Shown here: positions 8,044 to 17,193 of the stretch, piece by piece
Layout: every line of letters starts with the position of its first letter
Position numbering within the stretch: position 1 is the stretch's first letter
Source: Acidimicrobiia bacterium UBA5794
Lineage (GTDB): Bacteria; Actinomycetota; Acidimicrobiia; Spongiisociales; UBA5794
Direction: 5' to 3'
Assembly (NCBI GenBank): GCA_002418265.1
Contig: DIDS01000033.1
Location: 51,984-106,920, forward strand
DNA: 54,937 nt
The notes under the pieces: generated by a model
Databases searched by the model: none
The model's input: the letters and a program-made list of their open reading frames with translations, nothing else
Told to the model about the DNA's origin: nothing
Program-made: the position numbers and the translations under genes

Positions 8044-9429
8044 CTAGCGGCGCTTGCCGCGCAGCCAGTTTCCTACATCGGTGAGCCTGGATGGCTTGTT
8101 TCGACGCTCCTCGTTGCGATCGGCCCGCCGTGCCATGGCCAGCCCTGCGTTGATGCCAATCCAACGAAACGGCTCGACCTCCCAGGACGGCCACTCGTGG
8201 GAGACCCACGGCAACGTTGTTCGCTCTGTTTCAAGTCCACAGATCAGCTCTGCCAGTGTTCTTCCGGCCAATTGGGCCGTGGCGACACCGTCGCCGACAT
8301 ATCCGCCCGCCACGGCCAAACCCGAAGTGCGATCGAATGTGACCGCTGGCCGCCAGTCTCGCGGAACACCGAGTGCACCGCCCCAACGATGGGTTACCGT
8401 CACGTCCGCAAGTTGTGGGAACATCTCGACGAGGACACGCACCAACTCGGTGTGTACTTCATCAGGGGTGTCGAATGACTTCGAAATCTTCGATCCAAAG
8501 TGGTATGGCGCTCCCCTCCCCCCAAAGGCAAGCCGACCATCAACGGTTTTCTGACCGTAGATGATCAGATTCCGGAAGTCACCGAAGGTCTCCCGATTGG
8601 CGAGCCCGATGTCATCCCACATGGTGTCCGTCAGAGGCTCGGTCGCGACCATCAGTGAGTACAAAGGAAGAACGATCCTCTTGCGGCCCGGCAGCTGGCT
8701 ACCGAAACCCTCGGTCGCGAGAACCGTCACGTCGGCCGATACGACGCCACCACGAGTAACGACACCATCTTGTCGAATCGCCGTGACCCTCGAGGATTCG
8801 TAGATCTCAACCCCGCGTGACTCTGCCGCCCTGGCGAGTCCATGGACGAGCTTTGCGGGGTGAATAGCGGCACCATGGCGGTACCAGACTCCGCTCACGA
8901 CGTTTGTCGCATTGAGTCGTGCCCGTGCCTCAGCCTTGGACAGGTACACGATGTCGTCTGGATGTATCCCGAGGGAGACGGCATCGTCGACCTCCTCCCG
9001 TGCGTAGGCATCCTGAAAGGGCAGCCTGGCAACGGTGACGACGCCGCCCTTGTCGTAGTCACAGTTGATCCCCTCTGCCCGGGCGATGTTTCCAACATCG
9101 TCCACGCTGGCAAAGAGCGCCTGCATGTGGCGGAGGGCGGCGTCTCTCCCGTGGTCGTGCGCGAGTTGGCCGTGCCCGAGCGGGTACTCAGCATGGCACC
9201 AGCCTCCGTTCCGCCCGCTTGCACCGAACCCGACGTGGTGCGCCTCAACCACCACGATCTTCAGCGATGGGTCGAAACCGGCAAGGTGGTATGCGCACCA
9301 GAGGCCTGTGTAACCGGCTCCAACAATCGCAATGTCTGCATCGACATTCGCCACAATGGCTCTGCGAGTCACCTTGGCATCGACGGCGTCCCACCACAGG
9401 GGTGCAAGTTTGGCGGTTGAGATGTTCAC
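8044..9429 (-). CDS. FAD-dependent amine/amino-acid oxidoreductase (DAO family)
   Basis: This 461-residue flavoenzyme has an N-terminal Rossmann dinucleotide site, IAIVGAGYTGLWCAYHLAG, followed by VVEAHHVGFGASGRNGGW, the DAO-family FAD motif. The C-terminal GLAVAGGYVGDGVATAQLAG closes the FAD site. Close relatives are gamma-glutamylputrescine oxidase (PuuB) and related secondary-amine oxidases, which produce an aldehyde or imine plus a reduced acceptor. It resembles the second oxidase at 12353-13759 in the same motifs and is likely a paralogue. The location in a polyamine uptake island supports amine oxidation. The exact substrate is inference. Confidence 0.83.
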   Translation of the reverse strand: MNISTAKLAPLWWDAVDAKVTRRAIVANVDADIAIVGAGYTGLWCAYHLAGFDPSLKIVVVEAHHVGFGASGRNGGWCHAEYPLGHGQLAHDHGRDAALRHMQALFASVDDVGNIARAEGINCDYDKGGVVTVARLPFQDAYAREEVDDAVSLGIHPDDIVYLSKAEARARLNATNVVSGVWYRHGAAIHPAKLVHGLARAAESRGVEIYESSRVTAIRQDGVVTRGGVVSADVTVLATEGFGSQLPGRKRIVLPLYSLMVATEPLTDTMWDDIGLANRETFGDFRNLIIYGQKTVDGRLAFGGRGAPYHFGSKISKSFDTPDEVHTELVRVLVEMFPQLADVTVTHRWGGALGVPRDWRPAVTFDRTSGLAVAGGYVGDGVATAQLAGRTLAELICGLETERTTLPWVSHEWPSWEVEPFRWIGINAGLAMARRADRNEERRNKPSRLTDVGNWLRGKRR

Positions 9430-9523
9430 GGAGTGGCCACCACAGATCGGTCGACCGTTCCATTGAGGATCTCAATGAAGAGCCCGGGGACGACAGGGTT
9501 TCCCACGATGATCTCCGTCACAC

Positions 9524-10186
9524 CTACTCATCCTCCTGCTGTGATCTGGGCTCTGCGATCGGTGACCTGTAGTACGGATTCTTCCACACGAGAAACGAAG
9601 CCCAATTGTCCGTAGACTCATCATGTACGTAATTGGCGATCACGCCTCGCACCTCAAACCCGTTCCGAATCTGAGCAGTCAGCGTTGCATCGACCAGCCG
9701 ACCCGCAGCAACCTCCTCAACGTATTCTGCAGCCGTCATCTCATGCTTGTGGTTCACAAACCCGGGAATGACGCCTCCTGCAATGATTCCTCGTTTGTTG
9801 TGGTCGATCACAACCTGTTTTCGAAGCTGGTACAGCTTCGACGCTATTCCACGACCTCGATAATCGGGGTGTACCGCAATGTCAATTCCGTAGTACCAGT
9901 CGCCTTCTGGGTCATGGTTTCCGACACTCTCTCTGCCGACAACGTCTCCCATGGCATGCTGAGGATGATTGATGTCGAAGTCGACGAAGATCCCCGACCC
10001 CATGCCGACGACCCGGTCGCCATCAAGGGCCATGTAGGCGCCCTCTGGAAACATCTCTTCCTGAAGCAGAATGCCCTCAACGGTGAGCAGGTCTTCGTCA
10101 CCGAGCGTAGGAAAACAGAGGTGTTCGAGCTCGACCATGGCCTCGGCGTAGGCACCTTCAGCCACTCGATATTCGATCTCACCCAT
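9524..10186 (-). CDS. GNAT-family N-acetyltransferase (paralogue 1)
   Basis: This 220-residue protein has the acetyl-CoA pyrophosphate loop RGRGIASKLYQLRK, preceded by the block GNHDPEGDWYYGIDIAV. It is clearly paralogous to the GNAT at 21911-22540: the shared blocks are FPEG, LDGDRVVG, NHDPxGxWYYGxDI, KxGIIAGG and NGFE. Both copies sit in the amine island, so the substrate may be a polyamine or an intermediate of its breakdown; this is inference. ATG 10186 (MGEIEYRV) matches the start of homology. The gene is divergent from the aminotransferase, with 232 bp between them. Confidence 0.8.
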   Translation of the reverse strand: MGEIEYRVAEGAYAEAMVELEHLCFPTLGDEDLLTVEGILLQEEMFPEGAYMALDGDRVVGMGSGIFVDFDINHPQHAMGDVVGRESVGNHDPEGDWYYGIDIAVHPDYRGRGIASKLYQLRKQVVIDHNKRGIIAGGVIPGFVNHKHEMTAAEYVEEVAAGRLVDATLTAQIRNGFEVRGVIANYVHDESTDNWASFLVWKNPYYRSPIAEPRSQQEDE

Positions 10187-10418
10187 ATTCGATCCATCCG
10201 GCGATGTTGTCTGGCGCGACCCGCAACGATCGGATGGTGTCATCGACCACCCTGCGAACGGTTTGGTTTGGTGGATACATCGGATGACAGTATGGCCGAC
10301 GTCCGTTGATGTCACAAGCGAAACGTTGGCAAATAGCTGCGTACACAATCGATTCGATGTGCATGTGATGATGTCACCAACTATATTCCTGGTATCGACG
10401 TCCACCGACGGAGGCAGG

Positions 10419-11765
10419 ATGACTGACATGCGTACCGCGGCCATGGACCATCTGTGGCTTCACTTTGCCCAGGTTCCAACCGAAGGCCCTGTCTTGATCG
10501 AACGCGGCGACGGCTGCTACGTATGGGACACCGACGGCAAGAAGTATCTTGACGCCCTTGCCGGGCTGTTCGTCACCGAGATCGGCCACGGCCGCTCCGA
10601 CCTCGCAAACGCCGCGAGCAAACAGGCCGAGACCATGGCATATTTCCCTGTGTGGGGCATGGCCCACCAGCCCGCGGCGGCACTTGCAGCGAAACTCGCG
10701 CAGCTTTCGCCCGGCGACATGGACCGCGTGTTCTTCACCTCTGGTGGATCAGAAGCCGTCGAGTCTGCCTGGAAGCTTGCCCGCCAATACTTCCTCGCAA
10801 AGGGTGAACCGGATCGGATGAAGGTGATCGCCCGCCAGACCGCCTATCACGGCACGACGCTCGGCGCTTTGTCGATCACGAGTATTCCTCCGATCCGGGC
10901 TCCCTTTGAGCCGATGCTCAACCACCTTGTGACACATGTCTCAACCACGAACCAACTGCACTGCGATCGCTGCGATGGACCATGTACACTGCACGCGGCG
11001 GATGAGATTGAGGCTGCCATTCTCGAACAGGGGCCTGAAACGGTTGCCGCGGTGTTCCTGGAACCGGTCCAGAACTCTGGCGGATGTTTCACCCCAATGG
11101 ACGGCTACTGGCAGCGGGTCCGCGAGATCTGCGACAAGTACGGGGTGCTGCTCGTGTCGGACGAGGTGATCTGCGCATTCGGACGTCTCGGCACGTGGTT
11201 TGGCGGACACAAATTCGACTACGTGCCAGACATGATCACGTTCGCAAAGGGGGTGACATCGGGATATGCACCCCTTGGAGGGGTTATCACCCGACCACAC
11301 ATCGCTGATGCATTCCGAGCGAATGATGACATCGTATGGCATGGCATCACATTCGGCGGCCATCCCGTCTCGTGCGCCGTGGCCCTTGCCAACATCGAAG
11401 CACTGGAGGCTGAGGGGATCATCGATCACGTTGCGGCACATGAGGCAGTGTTCCGAGCGAAGCTCGAGACGCTGCTCGACCATCCGAACATCGTTGAGGT
11501 TCGGGGAACCGGGTACTTCTACGCCATCGAACTCATGAAGGATGCAGCCAACATGGTTCCGTTCACGGCGGACGAGGCATCGGAACTCATCGGGCACCTC
11601 AAACCTGCGCTGCTTGAGATGGGACTGATCGCACGAGCAGACGGCCGCGGAGCACCGATCATCCAGTACTCGCCGCCGCTGATCGCAGGTGAGGACGAAT
11701 TCGACATCATCGTCGATGTCAGTCGCGCGGCGCTCGATCAGTCACTGGCGGCGATGGCCGTATGA
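10419..11765 (+). CDS. Class III PLP aminotransferase (omega-amino acid/amine:pyruvate type)
   Basis: This 448-residue fold-type I enzyme has the cofactor-ring region FFTSGGSEAVESAWKLARQY, the Asp of LLVSDEVICAFGRLG, and the Schiff-base Lys at about residue 277 in MITFAKGVTSGYAPLGG. Family members (putrescine-, beta-alanine- or taurine-pyruvate aminotransferases) remove terminal amino groups, giving a semialdehyde plus alanine. A Cys-rich insertion, LHCDRCDGPCTLH, is seen near residue 190. GGAGG lies just upstream of ATG 10419, which decides the start. The stop overlaps the Lrp/AsnC regulator by 4 nt. Confidence 0.88.
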   Translation: MTDMRTAAMDHLWLHFAQVPTEGPVLIERGDGCYVWDTDGKKYLDALAGLFVTEIGHGRSDLANAASKQAETMAYFPVWGMAHQPAAALAAKLAQLSPGDMDRVFFTSGGSEAVESAWKLARQYFLAKGEPDRMKVIARQTAYHGTTLGALSITSIPPIRAPFEPMLNHLVTHVSTTNQLHCDRCDGPCTLHAADEIEAAILEQGPETVAAVFLEPVQNSGGCFTPMDGYWQRVREICDKYGVLLVSDEVICAFGRLGTWFGGHKFDYVPDMITFAKGVTSGYAPLGGVITRPHIADAFRANDDIVWHGITFGGHPVSCAVALANIEALEAEGIIDHVAAHEAVFRAKLETLLDHPNIVEVRGTGYFYAIELMKDAANMVPFTADEASELIGHLKPALLEMGLIARADGRGAPIIQYSPPLIAGEDEFDIIVDVSRAALDQSLAAMAV

Positions 11766-12205
11766 AACTCGACGACACGGACAAGGCGATCATTGGGCAC
11801 CTCCAGTCCGATGGCCGGATGCCGTTCTCGAACCTCGGTCCGCTCGTGGGGCTGTCCCCTGCAGCGGTGCGACAGCGCGTGTTGCACCTGATCGACGAGG
11901 GGGCAATGCAGATCGTTGCGGTAACTGACCCGACCACACTCGGATTCACCGTACAGGCCATGGCTGGCCTGAAGCTCGAAGGTGATCTCGACGCAACAGC
12001 GAAGCAGATCGCAGAAATCGACGCCGTTGACTATGTCGTCGTGGTTGCTGGCCGCTTTGATGTGATGGTTGAGGTCGTGGCTGAGGACATGGAGCGACTT
12101 ATGGCCATCATCAACCGGATCCGGGCGATTCCCGGCGTTGTCGGCAGTGAGGTCTTCACCTACATGAGCCTCGAAAAGCAGACCTACAACTGGGGAACCC
12201 GATAG
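11762..12205 (+). CDS. Lrp/AsnC-family transcriptional regulator
   Basis: This 147-residue regulator has an N-terminal winged helix-turn-helix (LDDTDKAIIGHLQSDGRM, then LVGLSPAAVRQRVLHLIDEG) and a C-terminal RAM ligand-binding domain (residues 70-147, VVVAGRFDVMVEVVAED). Lrp/AsnC proteins sense amino acids or related amines and usually control adjacent transport and catabolic genes. The ATGA overlap with the aminotransferase shows co-translation. The likely targets are the aminotransferase itself and the divergent oxidase and importer operons. The effector is unknown. Confidence 0.9.
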   Translation: MKLDDTDKAIIGHLQSDGRMPFSNLGPLVGLSPAAVRQRVLHLIDEGAMQIVAVTDPTTLGFTVQAMAGLKLEGDLDATAKQIAEIDAVDYVVVVAGRFDVMVEVVAEDMERLMAIINRIRAIPGVVGSEVFTYMSLEKQTYNWGTR

Positions 12206-12218
12206 AGCAGAGAATACG

Positions 12219-12333
12219 GATGACCGATGACCGATGACCGACCTCAGAAGTCAGAACCAACCCGTCCTCCCTTCGGAAAGCCCCCCTGCACCTCGCTGCG
12301 CTCGGCGCGTCCCCCCGCAAGCGGGGGGACGGG
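12219..12333. repeat. Heptamer run joined to modular GC-rich repeat
   Basis: Positions 12221-12241 hold nearly three tandem GACCGAT words, followed by CAGAAGTCAGA. From 12261 a modular repeat begins, with core GCCCCCCTGC, then CTCGCTGCGCTCGGCGCG and the palindrome CCGCAAGCGG inside CCCCCCGCAAGCGGGGGG. The same module occurs at 51062-51114. The stretch lies between the stop of the regulator and the stop of a convergent oxidase gene and carries no gene. Confidence 0.7.
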
Positions 12334-12352
12334 ATTCCGGGGCCAAAAGCTT

Positions 12353-13759
12353 CTATGAATCAAAGCCGACTCCGAATTTGTCAAGGAGCTTGAGCCAGGG
12401 ACCGCGATGGCCTTGCTTTGTATCGGCCTTTGCGAGGGCACGCCGTGTCAGTTGGATGCCGGCGTACCGGAATGGTTCTGGGGGGAACGGCATCGGCTTC
12501 TTTCGAACCATCGAGAGATTCGTAAGTTCGGTGTCGCGGCCATCCACGAGATCGAGCGCAACTGCCGCCCCGAATCGGGAAGCACATACTCCCAGGCCTG
12601 TGTAGCCACCAACCCAAGCAAGATTGCCATCAAATGATGTTCCCCACGTCGCTGTAAAACGCGTTGTCGTCCCGATCGGACCCGCCCACCGATGGCTGAA
12701 CCGCAGTCCTTCAAGTTGTGGAAACGTTGTGAAGAAGTGCTCGGCAAGTTTGTGGTGCGTGTCCCCTGCCTGGTCATATTCGGGGCCGATGGCGCTCCTG
12801 TACCGATAGATGGCATCGTATCCGCCCCACAGGATTCGGTTGTCGTGCGTGAGTCGGTAGTAATGGAACTGGTTCGTCACATCCGACAGCCCTTGACGGC
12901 CCTCCCATCCGATGCTCAACAGCTGATCAGCTGATAGCGGTTCGGTCATCAGCACGTAGTCATAGACAGGGACGATGTAGCGGCGCATGGCCTTCACCGG
13001 GTTGGCATAGGCGTTGGTTGCAACCACAACCTTCCTCGCCGTGACCGATCCTTCGGCCGTATGTACGCCTATGTCTGTTCGATGGCGCTCAAACCCGACC
13101 ACGGCACTGTGGTCGTGCACCGCAACACCACGGGCCTCGGCTACCTGTCGCAGACCCCACACGAGTCGTGCCGGATCGACGATCGCCATTCCCTGGGGAT
13201 CGCGGAGACCACCGACGTACGTCGACGATTGGACTTCGGCTCGCACCTGGTCAGCGCTGAGCATCTCGGATGGAATGCCGAACCGGTCGAGGATCTCGTG
13301 ATATTCGGCAAGCTCGTCGATCTGCCACGGTTCCGTGGCGACATGCAAGACGCCTGTCTCTTCGACCCGTGCATCAATCTCATTCGAGGCAACAAAGGCG
13401 AGGAGATCGTCGTAGTTCTGGTCTCCAAGGCGCAGAAGTTCTCGCATCTCGTCTGGCCAGTGTCTGAGGCCATTCGCAACACCGTGTGTCAAGGAAGCCT
13501 CAACGAACCCTCCGTTACGCGAACTGGCACCAAACCCCGTCTCCTCGGCCTCAAGCAACACAACGGAACGATTGGGGTCGCGTTCTGCGGCAAGGATCGA
13601 CGCCCACAGACCGCTGAACCCACCCCCGATGATGACGAGATCGGCACGGGAGGAGCCATGGAGGGACGGGGCCGGCCGGGGGGCATCAGGGGAGTCGGTC
13701 CAATACACGGCCGGTCTCGCCCCCGAGAGGGCCTCGGCAGCGAGAATCGAGAGACTCAA
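12353..13759 (-). CDS. FAD-dependent amine oxidoreductase (DAO/PuuB-like), paralogue 2
   Basis: This 468-residue flavoenzyme has the dinucleotide motif LVIIGGGFSGLWASILAAE and VVLLEAEETGFGASSRNGGF, as in gamma-glutamylputrescine oxidase and related amine oxidases. The C-terminal FAD closure is NLAWVGGYTGLGVCASRFG. It is similar along its length to the oxidase at 8044-9429. Its start overlaps the aldehyde dehydrogenase stop by 4 nt, so oxidase and dehydrogenase are made together: the oxidase would form an aminoaldehyde and the dehydrogenase would oxidise it. It is the last gene of the potABCD-aldehyde dehydrogenase-oxidase operon. Confidence 0.85.
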   Translation of the reverse strand: MSLSILAAEALSGARPAVYWTDSPDAPRPAPSLHGSSRADLVIIGGGFSGLWASILAAERDPNRSVVLLEAEETGFGASSRNGGFVEASLTHGVANGLRHWPDEMRELLRLGDQNYDDLLAFVASNEIDARVEETGVLHVATEPWQIDELAEYHEILDRFGIPSEMLSADQVRAEVQSSTYVGGLRDPQGMAIVDPARLVWGLRQVAEARGVAVHDHSAVVGFERHRTDIGVHTAEGSVTARKVVVATNAYANPVKAMRRYIVPVYDYVLMTEPLSADQLLSIGWEGRQGLSDVTNQFHYYRLTHDNRILWGGYDAIYRYRSAIGPEYDQAGDTHHKLAEHFFTTFPQLEGLRFSHRWAGPIGTTTRFTATWGTSFDGNLAWVGGYTGLGVCASRFGAAVALDLVDGRDTELTNLSMVRKKPMPFPPEPFRYAGIQLTRRALAKADTKQGHRGPWLKLLDKFGVGFDS

Positions 13760-15174
13760 TGCTTGACCATCACGTGTTTGACCTCGGTGTAGTGCTCAAC
13801 GGCATACATCGACATGTCCTTGCCATACCCGGATTTCTTGAATCCTCCGTGGGGCATCTCGCTCACGATCGGAATGTGGTCATTGACCCACACAGTGCCG
13901 AACTCGAGAGCTGCTGATGCTGCCATTGCTCGTCCGACATCCTTTGTCCAGACACTTGCAGCCAGACCGTAGTCCACGTCGTTCGCCCACGCGATCAGTT
14001 CATCGTCGGACGCCTTCTGGACCGTGACGACTGGTCCGAAGACTTCACTTTGGATGATCTCTGAATCCTGGGCTGCTCCGATCACGATCGACGGAGCGTA
14101 GAAGTAGCCGTCGGAGTCGAGACGTACACCCCCAACGGTCACCTCCGCACCGGCGGTTCTGGCACGGTCCACAAAGCCAGCGACACGTTCGAGCTGGGTT
14201 TCCGAGATAACGGGACCCATCTCGGTCGTCTCGGCCATCGGATCACCGACCGTCAGTCCCTCAGCGGCTTCTGTCATACCCGTGACGACATCATCGAACA
14301 CAGCCGGACCCGCAATGACACGACACGGTGCCGTGCAGTCCTGGCCGCTGTTGTAGAAGCTGTTCTCACCAAGACACGCAACAAGAGCATCGATGTCGGC
14401 ATCGTCGAACACGACGACCGGCGCCTTGCCGCCAAGTTCAAGATGCACCCGCTTGAGTGAGTCGGCGGCGTTCTTGGCAACCGATATGCCAGCTCCCACG
14501 CTTCCAGTGAGCGACACCATCGCGACATCGGGATGGGTGACCAACGCGACACCGGTGTTGGGACCGTCTCCACACACGATGTTGAGGACACCCGGGGGCA
14601 GGACATCAGCGACGAGCTCACCGAGCCTCAGAAGGCTCATCGGTGTCAGCTCGCTCGGTTTGATCACAACGGTGTTTCCTGCCGCCAATGCGGAGCCAAG
14701 CTTCCATGTCGCCATGTTGAGTGGATAGTTCCAGGGTGCGATCGATCCGACGACACCGATGGGGTCGCGTCGTGTGAAGGACGTGTACCCGTCGAGATAT
14801 TTACCCGCCGCCTTGCCCTCAAGGAATCGGCCAGCAGACGCGAAGAAGCGCCAGTTGTCCATCGTGAGGTCCATTTCAAACTCGACAATCGACACGGGTT
14901 TCCCGACGTTTTCGCATTCGATCAGCGAGAGCTCATCGATGTTCTCCTCAATACGATCAGCAACCTTGTGGAGGATCTCCGAACGCTCTCGTGGGGTCAA
15001 CGAGGACCATGAGCCAAAGGCTCCCTTGGCAGCTGCCACGGCTGCATCGACGTCAACTGCACTGCTTGCTGGCACCGCTGCGATCACATCACCGGTTGCG
15101 GGGTTGATCACATCGTCGAACGCACCATTCGCTGGCTCGCGCCATTGGCCCCCGATGAAGTTTCGTTCCGACAT
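13756..15174 (-). CDS. patD: Aldehyde dehydrogenase, gamma-aminobutyraldehyde dehydrogenase-like
   Basis: This 472-residue NAD(P)-dependent enzyme has the catalytic Cys at residue 280 in NSGQDCTAPCR, the general-base Glu in LELGGKAPV, and the cofactor segment APWNYPLNMATWKLGSALAAGNT. The C-terminal block SEMPHGGFKKSGYGKDMSMY followed by HVMVKH strongly recalls E. coli YdcW/PatD, which turns 4-aminobutanal into GABA. The family is broad, so betaine aldehyde or 3-aminopropanal remain possible. It lies in the pot operon, after an intercistronic hairpin and overlapping the downstream oxidase gene. Confidence 0.87.
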   Translation of the reverse strand: MSERNFIGGQWREPANGAFDDVINPATGDVIAAVPASSAVDVDAAVAAAKGAFGSWSSLTPRERSEILHKVADRIEENIDELSLIECENVGKPVSIVEFEMDLTMDNWRFFASAGRFLEGKAAGKYLDGYTSFTRRDPIGVVGSIAPWNYPLNMATWKLGSALAAGNTVVIKPSELTPMSLLRLGELVADVLPPGVLNIVCGDGPNTGVALVTHPDVAMVSLTGSVGAGISVAKNAADSLKRVHLELGGKAPVVVFDDADIDALVACLGENSFYNSGQDCTAPCRVIAGPAVFDDVVTGMTEAAEGLTVGDPMAETTEMGPVISETQLERVAGFVDRARTAGAEVTVGGVRLDSDGYFYAPSIVIGAAQDSEIIQSEVFGPVVTVQKASDDELIAWANDVDYGLAASVWTKDVGRAMAASAALEFGTVWVNDHIPIVSEMPHGGFKKSGYGKDMSMYAVEHYTEVKHVMVKH

Positions 15175-15192
15175 GGTGCACCTCGCTGAAAT

Positions 15193-15232
15193 GTGAACGG
15201 GGCAGACGGCGCGAGCCGCCCGCCCCGTTCAC
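15193..15232 (-). promoter_or_regulatory. Intercistronic hairpin between potD and aldehyde dehydrogenase
   Basis: A perfect 11-bp inverted repeat, GTGAACGGGGC (15193-15203) and GCCCCGTTCAC (15222-15232), fills almost the whole 65-nt gap. There is no T-run, so it looks more like a stabiliser of the upstream mRNA or a partial attenuator than a full terminator. Such elements often raise binding-protein levels in ABC importer operons. Confidence 0.7.
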
Positions 15233-15239
15233 GTGTTAG

Positions 15240-16322
15240 CTAGCTCTTTGCTTCCGCAAAAGCGTCCGTGTAGTTGATTTCGTAGTCACCCTGGTCAACG
15301 ATGACCTCAAGCTTTGCCGTGTCCGCTTCTGCGTTGAAGTCGTTGACTTCCTGATCAATGAAGGGTGTCGAGGCCGCATTGGGGCTCGCGTAGTAGTTCC
15401 AGTTGGTCAGCGCAGCACCGTTTTCAGCATCGAGGAGGAAGTTGATGAATGCGTGTGCCGTGCACACTGCTGCTGAATTGGTCGGGATTGCCATGTTGTC
15501 AACCCACAGCGTCGCACCTTCCTCCGGGAGGATGTACACGAAGTCATCCGGGTTGTCTGCATCGCCAATGGCCAGGATCATATTGCCCGAGTAACCGTGC
15601 GAAACAGCAACCTGGCCGGTGACGAGCGCTTCGTCGTATTGATCAGAATCGAAGGTGGCGATGTTCGCCTTCGCTGCCTGGATCACAGCTACAGCTTCGT
15701 TCAGGTGATCGATGTCGGTGTCGTTGATTGAATATCCCAGGTATTCGAGGGCTGCACCCATCGTTTCACGCGGGTCGTTGAGAACCGAGACCCCGCCGGG
15801 GAAATTCGCCGTAAGGGCAGGGTCGAACAGCAATGCCCAGCTGCGTGGGAAGTCCTCCCCGACAAGGGACACATTCACCCCAAGACCGGTTGTGCCGTAC
15901 TGGTACGCGGCGGAGTACTTGGCACCGTTGTCGTAGGGCTGGGTGGTGAACCTTTCGGCCATGTTTGCGAAGTTCGGGATGGCATCCTTGTTGAGCTCCA
16001 CAAGGAGACCTTCCTGGATCATGATGGCCACCATGTAATCCGATGGCACAATCAGGTCGTAGGACACACCCGACTGGAGTTGGGCAAGCATCGCTTCGTT
16101 CGACTCATAGAACGACTCGATGACATCAACGCCATATTCGGCCTCGAATGCCTCGATCAACTCTGGGTCTATGTACTCGGACCAGTTGTAGAAGTTGAGA
16201 TTGCCATCGACCTGCCCTGCTTCACAGCTGGCAGCCGAAACGGCATCGTCATCTCCGCCACAGGCTGCCGCCACCAGGGCAAGCACGGCAACCATCAGCA
16301 GTACCTTTTTCATCATCTTCAT
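15240..16322 (-). CDS. potD: Polyamine ABC importer, solute-binding lipoprotein (PotD type)
   Basis: This 360-residue protein has a lipoprotein signal: MKMMKKVLLMVAVLALVAAAC, with the lipidated Cys at residue 21. The mature part begins GGDDD, then NFYNWSEYIDPELIEAFEAEYG, the typical PotD/PotF N-terminus in which the Trp and acidic residues line the polyamine site. It captures putrescine, spermidine or similar amines outside the membrane for the adjacent permeases. The upstream frame is open inside potC, but AAGGAAAAGGA before ATG 16322 and the signal peptide decide the start. A hairpin follows. Confidence 0.92.
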   Translation of the reverse strand: MKMMKKVLLMVAVLALVAAACGGDDDAVSAASCEAGQVDGNLNFYNWSEYIDPELIEAFEAEYGVDVIESFYESNEAMLAQLQSGVSYDLIVPSDYMVAIMIQEGLLVELNKDAIPNFANMAERFTTQPYDNGAKYSAAYQYGTTGLGVNVSLVGEDFPRSWALLFDPALTANFPGGVSVLNDPRETMGAALEYLGYSINDTDIDHLNEAVAVIQAAKANIATFDSDQYDEALVTGQVAVSHGYSGNMILAIGDADNPDDFVYILPEEGATLWVDNMAIPTNSAAVCTAHAFINFLLDAENGAALTNWNYYASPNAASTPFIDQEVNDFNAEADTAKLEVIVDQGDYEINYTDAFAEAKS

Positions 16323-16353
16323 TCCTTTTCCTTTGTCATGCCCGGAAACATTG

Positions 16354-17193
16354 TCATGCGTCTCCTGAGACTGATCTTCCTCCGCGCTCACGCTGAAATA
16401 CCAGCGAGACTGCCACCAGAACCATCGAGGCAGTCAACATCACCATCGAAACGGCGTTGATGAGCGGCGTCACCCCGCGCCGCACCAAACCAAACACATA
16501 CACCGGAAGCGTGGTCGAGCCGGGTCCGGCAACAAAACTGGTCACGACGACATCATCCAGCGACAGGGTGAGTGCAAGAAGCGCTCCACCGGCCACGGCT
16601 GGCGCGATCAGCGGGAGCGTCACTTTGCGAAATGTCATCCAACGGCCAGCGTAGAGATCCGCGGCAGCCTCCTCAAGAGAAGGGTCGAGCTGACCAAGAC
16701 GCGCTCGAACAACAATGGCAACAAATGAGATGCTGAACGCGATGTGGCTGAGTGAAATGGTCCCGAGGCCGAACGAGAGACCGAACCCGCCCGTCATGCG
16801 GAACGCCGATGCAAAGAACAGCAACATCATCACGGCCATCGTGACATCGGGGATGATCACGGGCATGTAAACGAGTCCGTCGAAGAGACGCTGGCCGCGG
16901 AATCGGTACCGCTCAAGTGCCACAGCTGTTGCCGTTCCCAGCACGGTGGACACGGTTGTCGACACCGCGGCAACGATCAAGGAGTTCTTCAGGGCATTCA
17001 TCACGGGGGCGTTCTGGAACATCTCGCCATACCACCTGAACGAGAACTCGGTCCAGATCCCGACGTTGTTGTTGTCGTTGAACGAGAAAACCGCAAGCAC
17101 GACAATCGGGGCGTACAGGAATGCGAACACCAGCCACGCGTTGGCTGCGAGCAGTCGCTCCGTGGGACTCTTGGGGCGGACGCCGACGCTCAT
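16354..17193 (-). CDS. potC: Polyamine ABC importer permease (PotC type)
   Basis: This 279-residue protein has six membrane segments. The ABC permease EAA loop lies near residue 190 (EEAAADLYAGRWMTFRKVTLPLIAP), which contacts the ATPase. PotC relatives form the channel with PotB. The gene overlaps potB by 4 nt (ATGA) and is followed by potD after 31 nt. The C-terminus ends in a charged tail. Confidence 0.9.
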   Translation of the reverse strand: MSVGVRPKSPTERLLAANAWLVFAFLYAPIVVLAVFSFNDNNNVGIWTEFSFRWYGEMFQNAPVMNALKNSLIVAAVSTTVSTVLGTATAVALERYRFRGQRLFDGLVYMPVIIPDVTMAVMMLLFFASAFRMTGGFGLSFGLGTISLSHIAFSISFVAIVVRARLGQLDPSLEEAAADLYAGRWMTFRKVTLPLIAPAVAGGALLALTLSLDDVVVTSFVAGPGSTTLPVYVFGLVRRGVTPLINAVSMVMLTASMVLVAVSLVFQRERGGRSVSGDA

